Shown piece by piece: positions 20,759 to 29,481 of a DNA stretch of 64,000 nucleotides. The translations under genes were made by a program, and so were the position numbers. The notes under the pieces are model-generated. The model had not been told where the DNA came from, ran no database searches, and saw nothing but the letters and a program-made list of their open reading frames with translations. Source of the DNA: Streptomyces sp. NBC_00377 (GTDB lineage: Bacteria > Actinomycetota > Actinomycetes > Streptomycetales > Streptomycetaceae); the NCBI RefSeq assembly GCF_036075115.1, contig NZ_CP107958.1, positions 3,348,001-3,412,000 on the forward strand, given 5' to 3'. Position 1 is the first letter of the stretch. Every line of letters begins with the position of its first letter.

Positions 20759-20896
20759 CCGCCGACGCACCGCACCCCGCCCGCACAACCCGCCGCGTCC
20801 CCGCCCGGCCGGCGGCAGCCGTGCAGCATCCATGCGCCAGCCGAACACCCCGCGTGCACAGTGGTGACTCGAGTGGTTCGAGGCACGGGGGAGCAC

Positions 20897-21682
20897 ATGG
20901 AGATTCAGCTGCTGGGATGTGTCGAGGCGCGCGCCCGCTCCGGCGACAAGCTGCCGCTTCCGCACGGCACCAAGCTGCTGCTGGCGGCGCTGGCCTGGAC
21001 CCCCGGCGCCTTCGTGGCCGACGAGACGCTGATCGAGCGGGTGTGGCAGGAGCGCCGGCCCCAGCATCCGCGGGACGCCCTGTACATCCAGGCCACCCGG
21101 CTGCGAAAGGCGCTGCGGGCCGATGGACAGCGGACCGACGGATTCGAACTGGTCCGCAAGCGGGGCGGCTACGTCCTCGCGATCGACGAGCGCTGCGTCG
21201 ACACCGCGCGGTTCCGTGCCCTGGTCCGGCAGGCGCAGCACGACGCCCGCGCCGGGGACACCGAAGCGGCCCTCGACCTCTACGGGCGGGCCCTGGAGCT
21301 GTGGCGGGGCGAGCCGCTGTCCGACGTACGCACCGCCTGGGCCGAGACGGCGAGGGTGACGCTGCGGCGTGAGCACCGCGAGGCGCTGATCGGCAGCACC
21401 GAGCTGTACCTGCGGGCGGGGCGGCACGAGGAGTGCCTGCCTCAGCTGCACTGGCTGGCCGAGATGCACCCCTTCGACGAGAAGGTCACGGCCCTGCTGA
21501 TGCTCGCCCTGCACCGCGGGGGACGGCAGGCGGACGCACTGCACTGCTTCCAGGCGCTGCGCCTGCGGATGGTCGACCTGCTGGGCTGCGAACCCGGGCC
21601 GGACCTGCGGTCGCTGCACGCACGCGTGCTGGCCCGCGACCCCCGGCTGCGGATCGGCAGCGCGTACGCCACGTCCGTCTGA
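20897..21682 (+). CDS. SARP-family transcriptional regulator (short form)
   Basis: 261 aa from the ATG at 20897 with GGGGGAG just upstream. The N-terminal ~95 residues are an OmpR-type winged helix (MEIQLLGCVEARARSG; IQATRLRKALRADGQ; KRGGYVLAID). The rest is a bacterial transcriptional activation domain (ARFRALVRQAQ; LDLYGRALELWRGEPLSDV; LQHCF-like repeat ending RMVDLLGCEPGPDLRSLH). This is the size of pathway-specific SARPs such as DnrI/ActII-ORF4. No biosynthetic genes adjoin it, so it may act on the neighbouring transporters or elsewhere. Converges on the AfsR-like gene. Confidence 0.88.
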   Translation: MEIQLLGCVEARARSGDKLPLPHGTKLLLAALAWTPGAFVADETLIERVWQERRPQHPRDALYIQATRLRKALRADGQRTDGFELVRKRGGYVLAIDERCVDTARFRALVRQAQHDARAGDTEAALDLYGRALELWRGEPLSDVRTAWAETARVTLRREHREALIGSTELYLRAGRHEECLPQLHWLAEMHPFDEKVTALLMLALHRGGRQADALHCFQALRLRMVDLLGCEPGPDLRSLHARVLARDPRLRIGSAYATSV

Positions 21683-21686
21683 GCGA

Positions 21687-21728
21687 CGCCGGCCGGAGTG
21701 CCGGGGCCGTTGTTCCGACCGGCCGGCG
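21687..21728. terminator. Possible shared terminator between convergent regulator genes
   Basis: CGCCGGCCGG (21687-21696) and CCGGCCGGCG (21719-21728) form a perfect 10-bp stem with a 22-nt loop in the 65-nt gap between the two SARP-type genes. Confidence 0.45.
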
Positions 21729-21747
21729 GTGCAGCCGGCAGAGCGGT

Positions 21748-24700
21748 TCAGCCGGTCGGGCCGTCGAAGTGTTCGGTCAGGTACAGGGTGAGGCGGGACT
21801 CCGCGTCCGGAGGGAGCTCACGATGACGATGCCGGGGCAGCGGACGGTGCGGAACGGACGTGCCGGGAGGGGGCTGGATGCCCAGCGTCCCGAACAGCGT
21901 GGCCGCCTGCGTCCTGCTCTCCCGCGCCGACACGGTGTCACCGTGGGCCTCGTGGGCGCGGACCAGGGCCCCCACGGCACGGGCGTGCAGAAGTCGCTGG
22001 CCGGAGGCCCGGGCCAGGGCGGCCGCCCTGGTGGCCGCAGCGCGGGCCCGGGTGCGGGGCTCGTCGGTCCGGGCGTCCGCCGAGGCCTCGGCGCCGAGGC
22101 CGAGACCGGGCTCGGCACGGCTGTGCGGCCGGGTGCCGGTGCCCGGCCCGGTGTCCCCACCGGTGTCCGGCGTGGCGTCGGCGCCGGGCTCGGGGCCGGT
22201 GGCGGCAACGGTGTCCGGAGTGCCGGCGGTGCCCGCGTCGGTGGGGGTGTCGTCGTCGGTGACGGTTTCGGGCCCGGGTCGGGGCTCGGGCTCGGTGTCC
22301 AGGAGCGTGAGGGCGGTGGTGAGGTGGACGCGGGGGAGGTTGAGCGGGGTGCCGTCGGCCGCGAGCCGTTCGGCGCGCTCCAGGTGGCCCAGGGCGTCGG
22401 CCGGACGGCCCTGGGCGCGGGCGAGATCGGCGCGGGCCAGCAGGACCTCCACGAGACCCGCCCGGTGACCGGTGCGCTCGGCGATCTCGAAGGCGGCGTC
22501 CAGGTGTGCGGCCGTCTCCTCGGCGCGGCCCGCGCGCAGCTTCACCGAGGCGACCCCGACCAGGCTGTCGACCTGGCAGTTGCGGTTCTCCACCCGCCGG
22601 GAGACGGCGAGGGCGTCCTCGTACGCGAGGAGCGCGCGGTCGTCCTGGCCCGCGTCGGCGCGGACCCGGCCCAGCGCCTCCAGGGCCACGGCCTCCGTGT
22701 AGGTGGACCCGGAGTCGCGGGAGACCAGGAAGCAGGTGCGCAGCGCGGCCGTGGCCTCGTCGAACCGGGCCTGCTTCTGCCGGACCAGGGCGAGGTTGAC
22801 GAGGGCCATCGCACGGTTGTGGTGGATCGTTTCGCCGATCAGGTCGAGGGCCGCGCACGCCGCCTCCTCGGCCGCGTCCAGGCGGCCCAGGGCGAGGTTC
22901 AGCGACGCCGTGTTGATCAGCATGATCTCCACGTTCTTGACGTTGTCCAGGGTCCGGTAGAGCGCGAGGGCACGGTCGTAGCAGGGCAGGGCGCGCCGCA
23001 GTTCGCCCAGGAGCTTGAGGGTGACGCCCTTGCCCTGGAGGCTGCCGGCCTCGCCGTAGGTCCAGCCGGCCCGGCGCGCCAGTTCCTCCGCCTCCTCGTA
23101 CTCCGCCAGGGCGCCCCGCAGGTCGCCGTTGCGCCAGCGGGCGCTGCCCAGGGAGAGGCACATGGAGGCCTGGCCGACGTCGTCCCCGCCGCGGGCGGCC
23201 ACCTCCCGGGCGAGGGTGGCGAGCCGCATCCAGTCGGAGAGCGGACGGCGGTGGTGGAAGAGGTCCTGGAGCGCGTCCACCAGCCACCACACGTACGGCG
23301 CCGGACCGTGCTCGGCGGCGTGTCCGATCGCGGCCGCGATGTCGTCCCACTCGCCGTCGAACCAGGCGTAGGCCTCCTCGGTCCCGGCGAACGTCCTGGG
23401 CAGGGAGCCCTCGACGGCGGCGGGGCGGGTGCGCATCACGTACAGGCCGGCCGTGGCGGCCGCGTTGACGACGCTCTGGAGGTAGTGGTCGAGGACGCGG
23501 GTGACGGCGGCGGCCCGCTCCTCGGGGGCGTCCTCGGCGGCCGTCCGGTCGCGGGCGTACTCGTGCACGAGGTCGTGCCAGGCCGGGCGGCCGTGCTCGA
23601 CGTCGCGCAGCAGATGGACCCGCTGGGCCAGCCGCAGCAGGTCGGCCAGGCGACGTTCGCCGGTCCCGGCGGCAGCGGCGGCAGCCGGGACCGACCGGCC
23701 GGTGCCCGGCAGGACGCCCAGCGAGCGGAAGGCCCGCCGCGCCTCGTCCGGCAGCACCCCGTACGACAGGTCGAGGGCGGCCCGTACGGCGACGGACTCC
23801 TCGCCCTCGACGTGCAGCCGGGCCAGACGCCCCCGGTCCGCGAGGTCACGGACGTAAGCCCGGATACTGCCTGGCCGGTCGCCGATCCAGGAGCCCGCGA
23901 CGCACAGGGCGAGCGGCAGACGGTCGCAGAGTTCGACGAGGCGTGCCGCGGCCTGCGGATCGGCGGCGACGGCCTCCGCGCCGACGGCGCCGCTGATCAG
24001 TTCCAGTGCCGCGGCGCTGTCGAGGACGTCGCAGGTCACCCGGTAGGCCCCGTCCAGGGTGACCAGGCCGCTCAGCTTGTCCCGGCTCGTCACCAGCGTC
24101 AGCGAGCCGGCCGAGGCGGGCAGCAACCGCCGTACGGACGACGCGTCGGCCACGTCGTCGAGGACGACGAGCACCCGGCGGTCCACCAGCAGCGTCCGGT
24201 ACAGCGCGGTCTGCGCCTCGGCGCCCAGCGGGATGTCGCGCGGGGCGCAGCCCAGTCCCTGGAGGAGCAGCGGCAGGGCCTCACCGGGGGTCATCGGCTC
24301 GGCGTTGTCGAAGCCCCGCATGTCCAGGAAGAGCTGGCCGTCGGGGAAGCGGTCGGCCACCCGGTGGGCCCAGTTCAGCGCTAGGGCGCTCTTGCCGACG
24401 CCCGCCGGCCCCACGATCAGGGCTAGCGGTTCGCCGTTGCGCAGACAGGAGTCGAGGCGGTCCAGTTCGCTTTCCCGGCCCACGAAACGGCGTGGTGTGG
24501 GCGGTAGTTGGCGCGGCACGGGGCGCTCGGGCACGGGTGCGGGCGCCGGCCGCTCGGGCGGGGCGCCGCCCCCTCCCAGCAGCCGCCGGTGCAGATCCCT
24601 CAGGTCGGCCGAGGGCTCCATGCCGAGTTCGTCCACCATGCGCCGGCGCAGCGCGGTGTACAGCTCCAGGCCCTCGGCGCTGCGGCCGTCCCGGTGCAGG

Positions 24701-25314
24701 GCGCGCATCAGCAGGCCGTGCGGGCGTTCGCGCAGCGGGTGGGCGGCGGTCAGCCGGAGCAGTTCGGCGATGGCCTCCCGGTGCCGGCCGGTCTCGATCC
24801 CCGCCTCGGCCACACCCTCCCGGGCCACGAGGTGCAGTTCGGCCAGGCGTTGGCGCTCGGCCTCACGCGTCGCGACGTCCGACAGGTCGGACAGCGGCTC
24901 GTCCCGCCACAGCGCGAGGGCCTGTTCGCCACAGCGCCGGGCCGTGCGCCACTCGCCGTCGGCGGCGGCCCGCGAGGCGTCCCTGATGAGGTTCTCGAAG
25001 GCCAGCAGGTCGAGTTCGTCGGGTCCGGCGTGCATGACGTAGCCGGGCCGCCGGGTGGTCAGCAGTTCCGTCCCCGCCGGGCCGAGCGCGCGCCGCACCT
25101 CCGCGACCAGGGCCCGCACCCGTGCCGCGCCGGCGCCGGGCGGCCGGTCGTCCCACAGGCACTGGATCAGCCGTTCGACGGAGACGACCTGGTTGGCGTG
25201 CAGCAGGAGCACGGCACACAGCGCGCGTTGCCGGCCGGTGAGTGCGACGGCCCGTCCGTCGATCTCGACGTCCAGCGGTCCGAGCAGGCGGAACCGGGGC
25301 CGTGGGGTGAGCAT
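21748..25314 (-). CDS. Large AfsR/SARP-type regulator with NB-ARC ATPase and TPR region
   Basis: 1188 aa. Order: winged-helix DNA-binding domain (1-95), BTAD (about 100-245), NB-ARC ATPase from ~275 with P-loop GPAGVGKSA (302-310) and Walker B-like RVLVVLDDVAD, then a long tetratricopeptide region (about 690-1000). A low-complexity Thr/Pro/Asp/Gly linker and a C-terminal helical tail follow. The architecture matches AfsR, a global activator of antibiotic production, although AfsR itself is ~990 aa and I do not claim orthology. The ATG at 25314 has no clear ribosome site. Its position between two peptide importers suggests a peptide-responsive role (inference). Confidence 0.88.
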   Translation of the reverse strand: MLTPRPRFRLLGPLDVEIDGRAVALTGRQRALCAVLLLHANQVVSVERLIQCLWDDRPPGAGAARVRALVAEVRRALGPAGTELLTTRRPGYVMHAGPDELDLLAFENLIRDASRAAADGEWRTARRCGEQALALWRDEPLSDLSDVATREAERQRLAELHLVAREGVAEAGIETGRHREAIAELLRLTAAHPLRERPHGLLMRALHRDGRSAEGLELYTALRRRMVDELGMEPSADLRDLHRRLLGGGGAPPERPAPAPVPERPVPRQLPPTPRRFVGRESELDRLDSCLRNGEPLALIVGPAGVGKSALALNWAHRVADRFPDGQLFLDMRGFDNAEPMTPGEALPLLLQGLGCAPRDIPLGAEAQTALYRTLLVDRRVLVVLDDVADASSVRRLLPASAGSLTLVTSRDKLSGLVTLDGAYRVTCDVLDSAAALELISGAVGAEAVAADPQAAARLVELCDRLPLALCVAGSWIGDRPGSIRAYVRDLADRGRLARLHVEGEESVAVRAALDLSYGVLPDEARRAFRSLGVLPGTGRSVPAAAAAAGTGERRLADLLRLAQRVHLLRDVEHGRPAWHDLVHEYARDRTAAEDAPEERAAAVTRVLDHYLQSVVNAAATAGLYVMRTRPAAVEGSLPRTFAGTEEAYAWFDGEWDDIAAAIGHAAEHGPAPYVWWLVDALQDLFHHRRPLSDWMRLATLAREVAARGGDDVGQASMCLSLGSARWRNGDLRGALAEYEEAEELARRAGWTYGEAGSLQGKGVTLKLLGELRRALPCYDRALALYRTLDNVKNVEIMLINTASLNLALGRLDAAEEAACAALDLIGETIHHNRAMALVNLALVRQKQARFDEATAALRTCFLVSRDSGSTYTEAVALEALGRVRADAGQDDRALLAYEDALAVSRRVENRNCQVDSLVGVASVKLRAGRAEETAAHLDAAFEIAERTGHRAGLVEVLLARADLARAQGRPADALGHLERAERLAADGTPLNLPRVHLTTALTLLDTEPEPRPGPETVTDDDTPTDAGTAGTPDTVAATGPEPGADATPDTGGDTGPGTGTRPHSRAEPGLGLGAEASADARTDEPRTRARAAATRAAALARASGQRLLHARAVGALVRAHEAHGDTVSARESRTQAATLFGTLGIQPPPGTSVPHRPLPRHRHRELPPDAESRLTLYLTEHFDGPTG

Positions 25315-25668
25315 TCACAGAACGTAGTCCAGGGGCGACGGCCGGGCAACGCCGACCTTCACGAACGGGAACGGCCCCGCGCCCGGACGTCGGTATCCGG
25401 CCAATCGCGTCGAGCGCACGGAGGGCGACGCGGCCGCGGCCGGCAGCGGCCCGGGTGCGGACGTCCGCGCCGGTCCGGCTCCGGCTCCGCAGCCGGAGCG
25501 GGGCGGGCGCGCCGCAAGTCCCCCGTCGGTCGCCCGCCCCGCATCCGAAGTCTCGCCGTGCCGCCTTTCCGGGCCCTTTCGGCGATCTTTCATCGGTCTT
25601 TCAACCGTCCCGACCGGCGCAAACTCGCCCCAGGCGACGGGGCCGTCGGCCGCAGCCGGGGAACGCGG
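25315..25668. other. Intergenic region with a hairpin, no gene seen
   Basis: 354 bp between the AfsR-like start and the DinB-like stop. GCTCCGGCT (25478-25486) and AGCCGGAGC (25491-25499) form a 9-bp stem with a 4-nt loop, a likely terminator for the DinB-like gene. The part nearer 25315 should contain the AfsR-like promoter. Confidence 0.5.
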
Positions 25669-26175
25669 TCAGACGCCGGTGCGACCGTCGATCAGTTCGC
25701 GGAGGACGTCCAGGTGGCCGTTGTGCCGGGCCGTCTCCTCGATCAGGTGGAGGAGGATCCAGCGCAGGTCGACATGACGGCCGCCGCTCGACGCTCGCTG
25801 CGCCCTGGTGCCGAGGTCCTGCCCGGCGACCAACTCGCGGTGCCGCCGCGCGTGTTCGGCGTACTCGTCGAGCACCTGCGCCAGCGGGAGGTCGACGGCG
25901 ATGCGCATCTCACGGTCGGGGTCCTCGTCGGTCCACGGTCCCTCGTCCTCCTCTCCGAGGAACACGACCCGGAACCAGTAGTACTCGACCCAGCGCAGAT
26001 GGTTGACCAGACCGCTGGGGGTCATCAGCGGCGAACCCGGCAGCGGCGCCTTGCGGGCGTCCGCGTCCGAGAGGCCCTCGCACTTGGCGCGGGCGGTGTC
26101 GCGGGCGTAGTCGAGGAAGGTGGTGAGCTGCGTGCGCTCGTCCCACGCGGGGGGCATGTCGTCAGTTCTCGTCAT
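25669..26175 (-). CDS. DinB/DUF664 family metal-binding protein
   Basis: 168 aa, a four-helix-bundle DinB-like protein. The expected metal-binding histidines appear in GLVNHLRWVEYYWFR and near the C-terminus in LIEETARHNGHLDVLRELIDG. Family members include mycothiol- or bacillithiol-dependent transferases, but substrates are mostly unknown. The start at 26175 is divergent from the methyltransferase at 26273, leaving a 97-bp promoter region. Confidence 0.85.
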   Translation of the reverse strand: MTRTDDMPPAWDERTQLTTFLDYARDTARAKCEGLSDADARKAPLPGSPLMTPSGLVNHLRWVEYYWFRVVFLGEEDEGPWTDEDPDREMRIAVDLPLAQVLDEYAEHARRHRELVAGQDLGTRAQRASSGGRHVDLRWILLHLIEETARHNGHLDVLRELIDGRTGV

Positions 26176-26272
26176 CGCGGGGAAGCATGTCCGGCCGTCG
26201 GCAGGCTTGTCGAGGGAATTGAGAAGTTCTGGATCTTGTCCTGGGCCGCACCCGGTGTGGCAGACTGCCGCG

Positions 26273-27013
26273 GTGGTCGATCATTCGTTCGCGGATCTGA
26301 CACTCGCCGCGCTGTACGACAGCATCAATCCGTGGGGGCCGGACGACGACTTCTATCTAAGCCTGGTGCGTTCCGCCGACGCGGTGCTCGACGTCGGCTG
26401 CGGCACGGGACGGCTTCTCGCACGGGCGGCGGCGGACGGACACCCGGGACGGCTGACGGGCCTCGACCCCGCGGCCGCGATGCTGGTCCAGGCCCGGCGC
26501 CGGGCGCCCGGCGTGGAATGGCTGCTGGGAGATCTCCACGCCCGTCTGTGGCAGGGCGACTTCGACCTCGTCGTCATGACGGGCCACGCCTTTCAGGTGC
26601 TTCTCGGCGACGAGGAACTGCGCACCGCTCTACGGGCCGTGCGGTCCGCCCTGGGCGACGGTGGGCGGTTCGTGTTCGAGACCCGCAACCCGGCCGCGCG
26701 GGCCTGGGAGCGCTGGACGCCTGACCGTGTCCGCGAGGTCACCGACGCCGACGGCCGGGCCGTACGCGTCTGGCACGAGGTCGAGGGCGAACCGTCCGGC
26801 GACCGGGTCACGTTCACCGAGACCTTCGCCTGCCCGGACTGGCCCCGCCCCCACACCAGCCGCGCCACCCTCCGCTTCCTCACCGCGGGGCGCCTGACCG
26901 GATTCCTGACGGAGGCGGGGCTGCGGGTCGAGGAGCGGTACGGCGACTGGGACCGCAGCCCCCTGACCTCCACGAGCCCGGAAATCATCACGGTGGCAAC
27001 CCCGGTCGGATGA
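26273..27013 (+). CDS. Class I SAM-dependent methyltransferase
   Basis: 246 aa from the GTG at 26273 (product begins MVDHSFADLTLAALYDSINPW). Motif I is VLDVGCGTGRLLARAA, followed by an acidic loop GLDPAAAMLVQARRRAP and a post-I segment WLLGDLHARL. The substrate is not evident. An in-frame start at 26120 would overlap the divergent DinB-like gene and encode non-conserved residues, so it was not chosen. Confidence 0.82.
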   Translation: MVDHSFADLTLAALYDSINPWGPDDDFYLSLVRSADAVLDVGCGTGRLLARAAADGHPGRLTGLDPAAAMLVQARRRAPGVEWLLGDLHARLWQGDFDLVVMTGHAFQVLLGDEELRTALRAVRSALGDGGRFVFETRNPAARAWERWTPDRVREVTDADGRAVRVWHEVEGEPSGDRVTFTETFACPDWPRPHTSRATLRFLTAGRLTGFLTEAGLRVEERYGDWDRSPLTSTSPEIITVATPVG

Positions 27014-27102
27014 CACCGACCAGCACTTCACCGCCCCGGCCCCCGGGTCCCCGACAAGCAGCCCTCCGCAGAAGCCGGGGCGCCCCGGAAACCGCCGGAA
27101 CC

Positions 27103-27220
27103 AGGGCCTGTCGTTTGGATCACCCCGCAGACGCGGGGGCCGGCACACGCAGCTGCCCCCGCTCACCGGCATCGACAAGTCCCGCCGATGCCCTGCGAGC
27201 TGATCCGAACGACAAGCCCT
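27103..27220. repeat. 118-bp element with 20-bp imperfect terminal inverted repeats
   Basis: AGGGCCTGTCGTTTGGATCA (27103-27122) is an 18/20 match to the reverse complement of 27201-27220. Inside is a 6-bp hairpin (CCCCGC 27123-27128 with GCGGGG 27133-27138). It sits exactly between two convergent genes, and its right end overlaps the stop codon of the BldKE-type gene by two bases. It could be a MITE-like relic or a bidirectional terminator. Confidence 0.55.
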
Positions 27221-28340
27221 ACCCGCTGCCTTCTTCCAGCGCCGCCAGCGCCGGATCCAGCACGATGTCCTCCTCGCGTGCCTCGATCGTCGGCTCCTCC
27301 GGGAAGTGGCAGGCCGTCAGGTGACCCTCGTGGTTACCGGAGATCCGGGTCAGCGGCGGCTCCTCGGCCGCGCACTTGTCCTGCGCCTTCCAGCACCGCG
27401 TCCGGAACCGGCAGCCCGAGGGCGGGGCGATCGGCGACGGCACGTCCCCGGCGAGCCGGATCCGCTCACGGGCCGCCGTCTCCCCGCCGGACACGTTCAC
27501 CTCGGGGACCGCGGAGAGCAGCGCGTGGGTGTACGGGTGACGCGGCCGGGTGTAGATCGAGTCGCGGTCGCCCACCTCGATGATCTTCCCGAGGTACATG
27601 ACGGCCACCCGCTGCGAGAAGTGCCGTACGACGGCCAGGTCGTGGGCGATGAACAGGAACGCGATGCCGAGCTCCCGCCGGACCTGCTGGAGCAGGTTGA
27701 CCACCTGGGCCTGGATGGACACGTCGAGCGCGGAGACCGGCTCGTCGGCCACGATCAGCTTCGGCTCGAGCGCCAGCGCGCGGGCGACCCCGATGCGCTG
27801 GCGCTGGCCGCCGGAGAACTCGTGCGGGAAGCGGTTGTAGTGCTCGGGGTTGAGGCCCACGATCTCCAGCAGCTCGCGCACCCGTTTCTCACGGCCGCCC
27901 TCCGGTTCGATCCCGTTGACCTCCATCGGCCCGGAGATGATCTTGCCGACGGTCTGCCGGGGATTGAGCGAGGAGTAGGGGTCCTGGAAAATCATCTGGA
28001 TCTCGGACCGGATGGGCGCCAGCTCCCGGCGCGAGGCGTGCGAGATGTCCTGCCCGCGGTACCTGATCGTTCCGGCCGTGGGCTCCATCAGCCGGGTGAT
28101 CAGCCGACCGGTCGTGGATTTGCCGCACCCCGATTCCCCCACCAGGCCGAAGCTCTCGCCCGCCCGCACGTTCAGGTCGATGCCGTCCACGGCCTGCACC
28201 TGACCGACCGTACGCCGGATCGGGAAGCCGCCCTTGACCGGGAAGTGCTTGGTCAGCCCCTCCACGACGAGCAGCTGTTCCGCCGCGCCGTCGGCGTCCG
28301 CCTCGCGCGGGGCGGGGAGAACGGGTTCCTCTTTCTTCAC
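27219..28340 (-). CDS. bldKE: BldKE-type oligopeptide importer ATPase
   Basis: 373 aa. Walker A is GESGCGKST, the signature is [10 protein letters not shown], Walker B is [12 protein letters not shown], and the C-terminal cysteine motif is [15 protein letters not shown]. The N-terminus (MKKEEPVLPAPREADADG) and the acidic C-terminal tail are longer than in the plus-strand copy. The GTG at 28340 has AGGAGGAGC upstream and overlaps the stop of a tiny upstream ORF. Symbol given because of the five-gene order and the neighbouring typA; orthology was not tested. Confidence 0.85.
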   Translation of the reverse strand: MKKEEPVLPAPREADADGAAEQLLVVEGLTKHFPVKGGFPIRRTVGQVQAVDGIDLNVRAGESFGLVGESGCGKSTTGRLITRLMEPTAGTIRYRGQDISHASRRELAPIRSEIQMIFQDPYSSLNPRQTVGKIISGPMEVNGIEPEGGREKRVRELLEIVGLNPEHYNRFPHEFSGGQRQRIGVARALALEPKLIVADEPVSALDVSIQAQVVNLLQQVRRELGIAFLFIAHDLAVVRHFSQRVAVMYLGKIIEVGDRDSIYTRPRHPYTHALLSAVPEVNVSGGETAARERIRLAGDVPSPIAPPSGCRFRTRCWKAQDKCAAEEPPLTRISGNHEGHLTACHFPEEPTIEAREEDIVLDPALAALEEGSG

Positions 28341-28363
28341 GTGCTCCTCCTGGCCTTCTTCAC
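28337..28363 (-). CDS. Possible 8-codon mini-ORF from a duplicated ribosome site
   Basis: GTG at 28363 follows GAGGAGCAAGCAC and encodes MKKARRST. Its TGA overlaps the GTG of the BldKE-type gene (GTGA). The segment GGAGCA(AG)CACGTGAAGAA occurs twice within about 30 nt, so the mini-ORF looks like the product of a small tandem duplication of the start region. Whether it is translated is unknown. Confidence 0.3.
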   Translation of the reverse strand: MKKARRST

Positions 28364-28385
28364 GTGCTTGCTCCTCAGGTCCTGC

Positions 28386-29447
28386 CTACCCCAGTCCGGG
28401 CTTGATCTCGTCCACGAAGATGGTCCGTTTCTGTTCCGCCGTGAGGTGACAGGCGGAGGCCCGGTCGGGGGCGAGCGCGGGACGTTCGGTGACACAGCGG
28501 TCGCCGCCGACCCGGTCGCGGAAGGTGCAGCGGGGATGGAAACGGCAGCCCGAGGGCGGGTTGAGCAGCGACGGCGGGGCGCCGGGGATGGGGGCGAGCG
28601 GGGTGTCAAGGTCCGAGTCCAGCCGGGGCATGGAGTTCAGCAGACCCCAGGTGTAGGGGTGCTGCGGTGAGCGCAGCACCTGCTCGGTCGTCCCTCGCTC
28701 GACCGCGCCGCCCGCGTACATCACCATGATGTCGTCGGCCATGTCGGCGATGACCCCCAGGTCGTGCGTGATGAAGATGATCGCGGTGCCGAACTCCCGC
28801 TGGAGGTCCTTGAGCAGGTCGAGGATCTGTGCCTGGACGGTGACGTCGAGAGCGGTGGTCGGTTCGTCGGCGATCAGCAGGTCGGGGTCGCAGACCAGCG
28901 CCATCGCGATCATGGCCCGCTGCCGCATGCCGCCGGAGAACTGGTGGGGGTAGTCCTTCGCCCGTTCCCGGGGGTTGGGGATGCCGACCTTGCCGAGCAT
29001 CTCCACCGTGCGTTCCCAGGCGGCCTTCTTCGAGGCGCCCCGGTGCTTCATGTACGGCTCGGCGATCTGCCGGCCGACGGTGTAGTACGGGGAGAGCGCG
29101 GTGAGCGGGTCCTGGAAGATCATCGCGACCTTGTTGCCGCGCAGTTTCTCCAGTTCCGCCTCCCGGGCCGTGGTCAGCTCCTGGCCCTCCAGCAGGATCT
29201 CGCCCTCGACGGTGGTGAACATCGGGTTGTGCAGACCGAGAACGGTCAGGTTGGTGACGGACTTCCCGGACCCCGACTCGCCGACGATACCGAGGGTGCG
29301 ACCGCGTTCGAGGTCGAAGGAGAGCCCGTCCACGGCCCGGACGACACCGTCCTCGGTGGTGAAACTGACGTGCAGGTCGCGCACCGAGAGGAACGCGCCC
29401 GCGCCGGCCGGGACGGGCGCCCCGGCCTCCTTGGTCACAGTGGTCAC
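28386..29447 (-). CDS. bldKD: BldKD-type oligopeptide importer ATPase
   Basis: 353 aa. Walker A is GESGSGKSV, the signature is [10 protein letters not shown], Walker B is [12 protein letters not shown], followed by [16 protein letters not shown]. The C-terminal motif is [19 protein letters not shown]. It matches the plus-strand copy in long stretches (for example [21 protein letters not shown]). Lies between the BldKC- and BldKE-type genes in the same operon. Confidence 0.87.
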   Translation of the reverse strand: MTTVTKEAGAPVPAGAGAFLSVRDLHVSFTTEDGVVRAVDGLSFDLERGRTLGIVGESGSGKSVTNLTVLGLHNPMFTTVEGEILLEGQELTTAREAELEKLRGNKVAMIFQDPLTALSPYYTVGRQIAEPYMKHRGASKKAAWERTVEMLGKVGIPNPRERAKDYPHQFSGGMRQRAMIAMALVCDPDLLIADEPTTALDVTVQAQILDLLKDLQREFGTAIIFITHDLGVIADMADDIMVMYAGGAVERGTTEQVLRSPQHPYTWGLLNSMPRLDSDLDTPLAPIPGAPPSLLNPPSGCRFHPRCTFRDRVGGDRCVTERPALAPDRASACHLTAEQKRTIFVDEIKPGLG

Positions 29448-29481
29448 GACAGAGCTCCTGACGACAGTCCGGGGAAACGGC

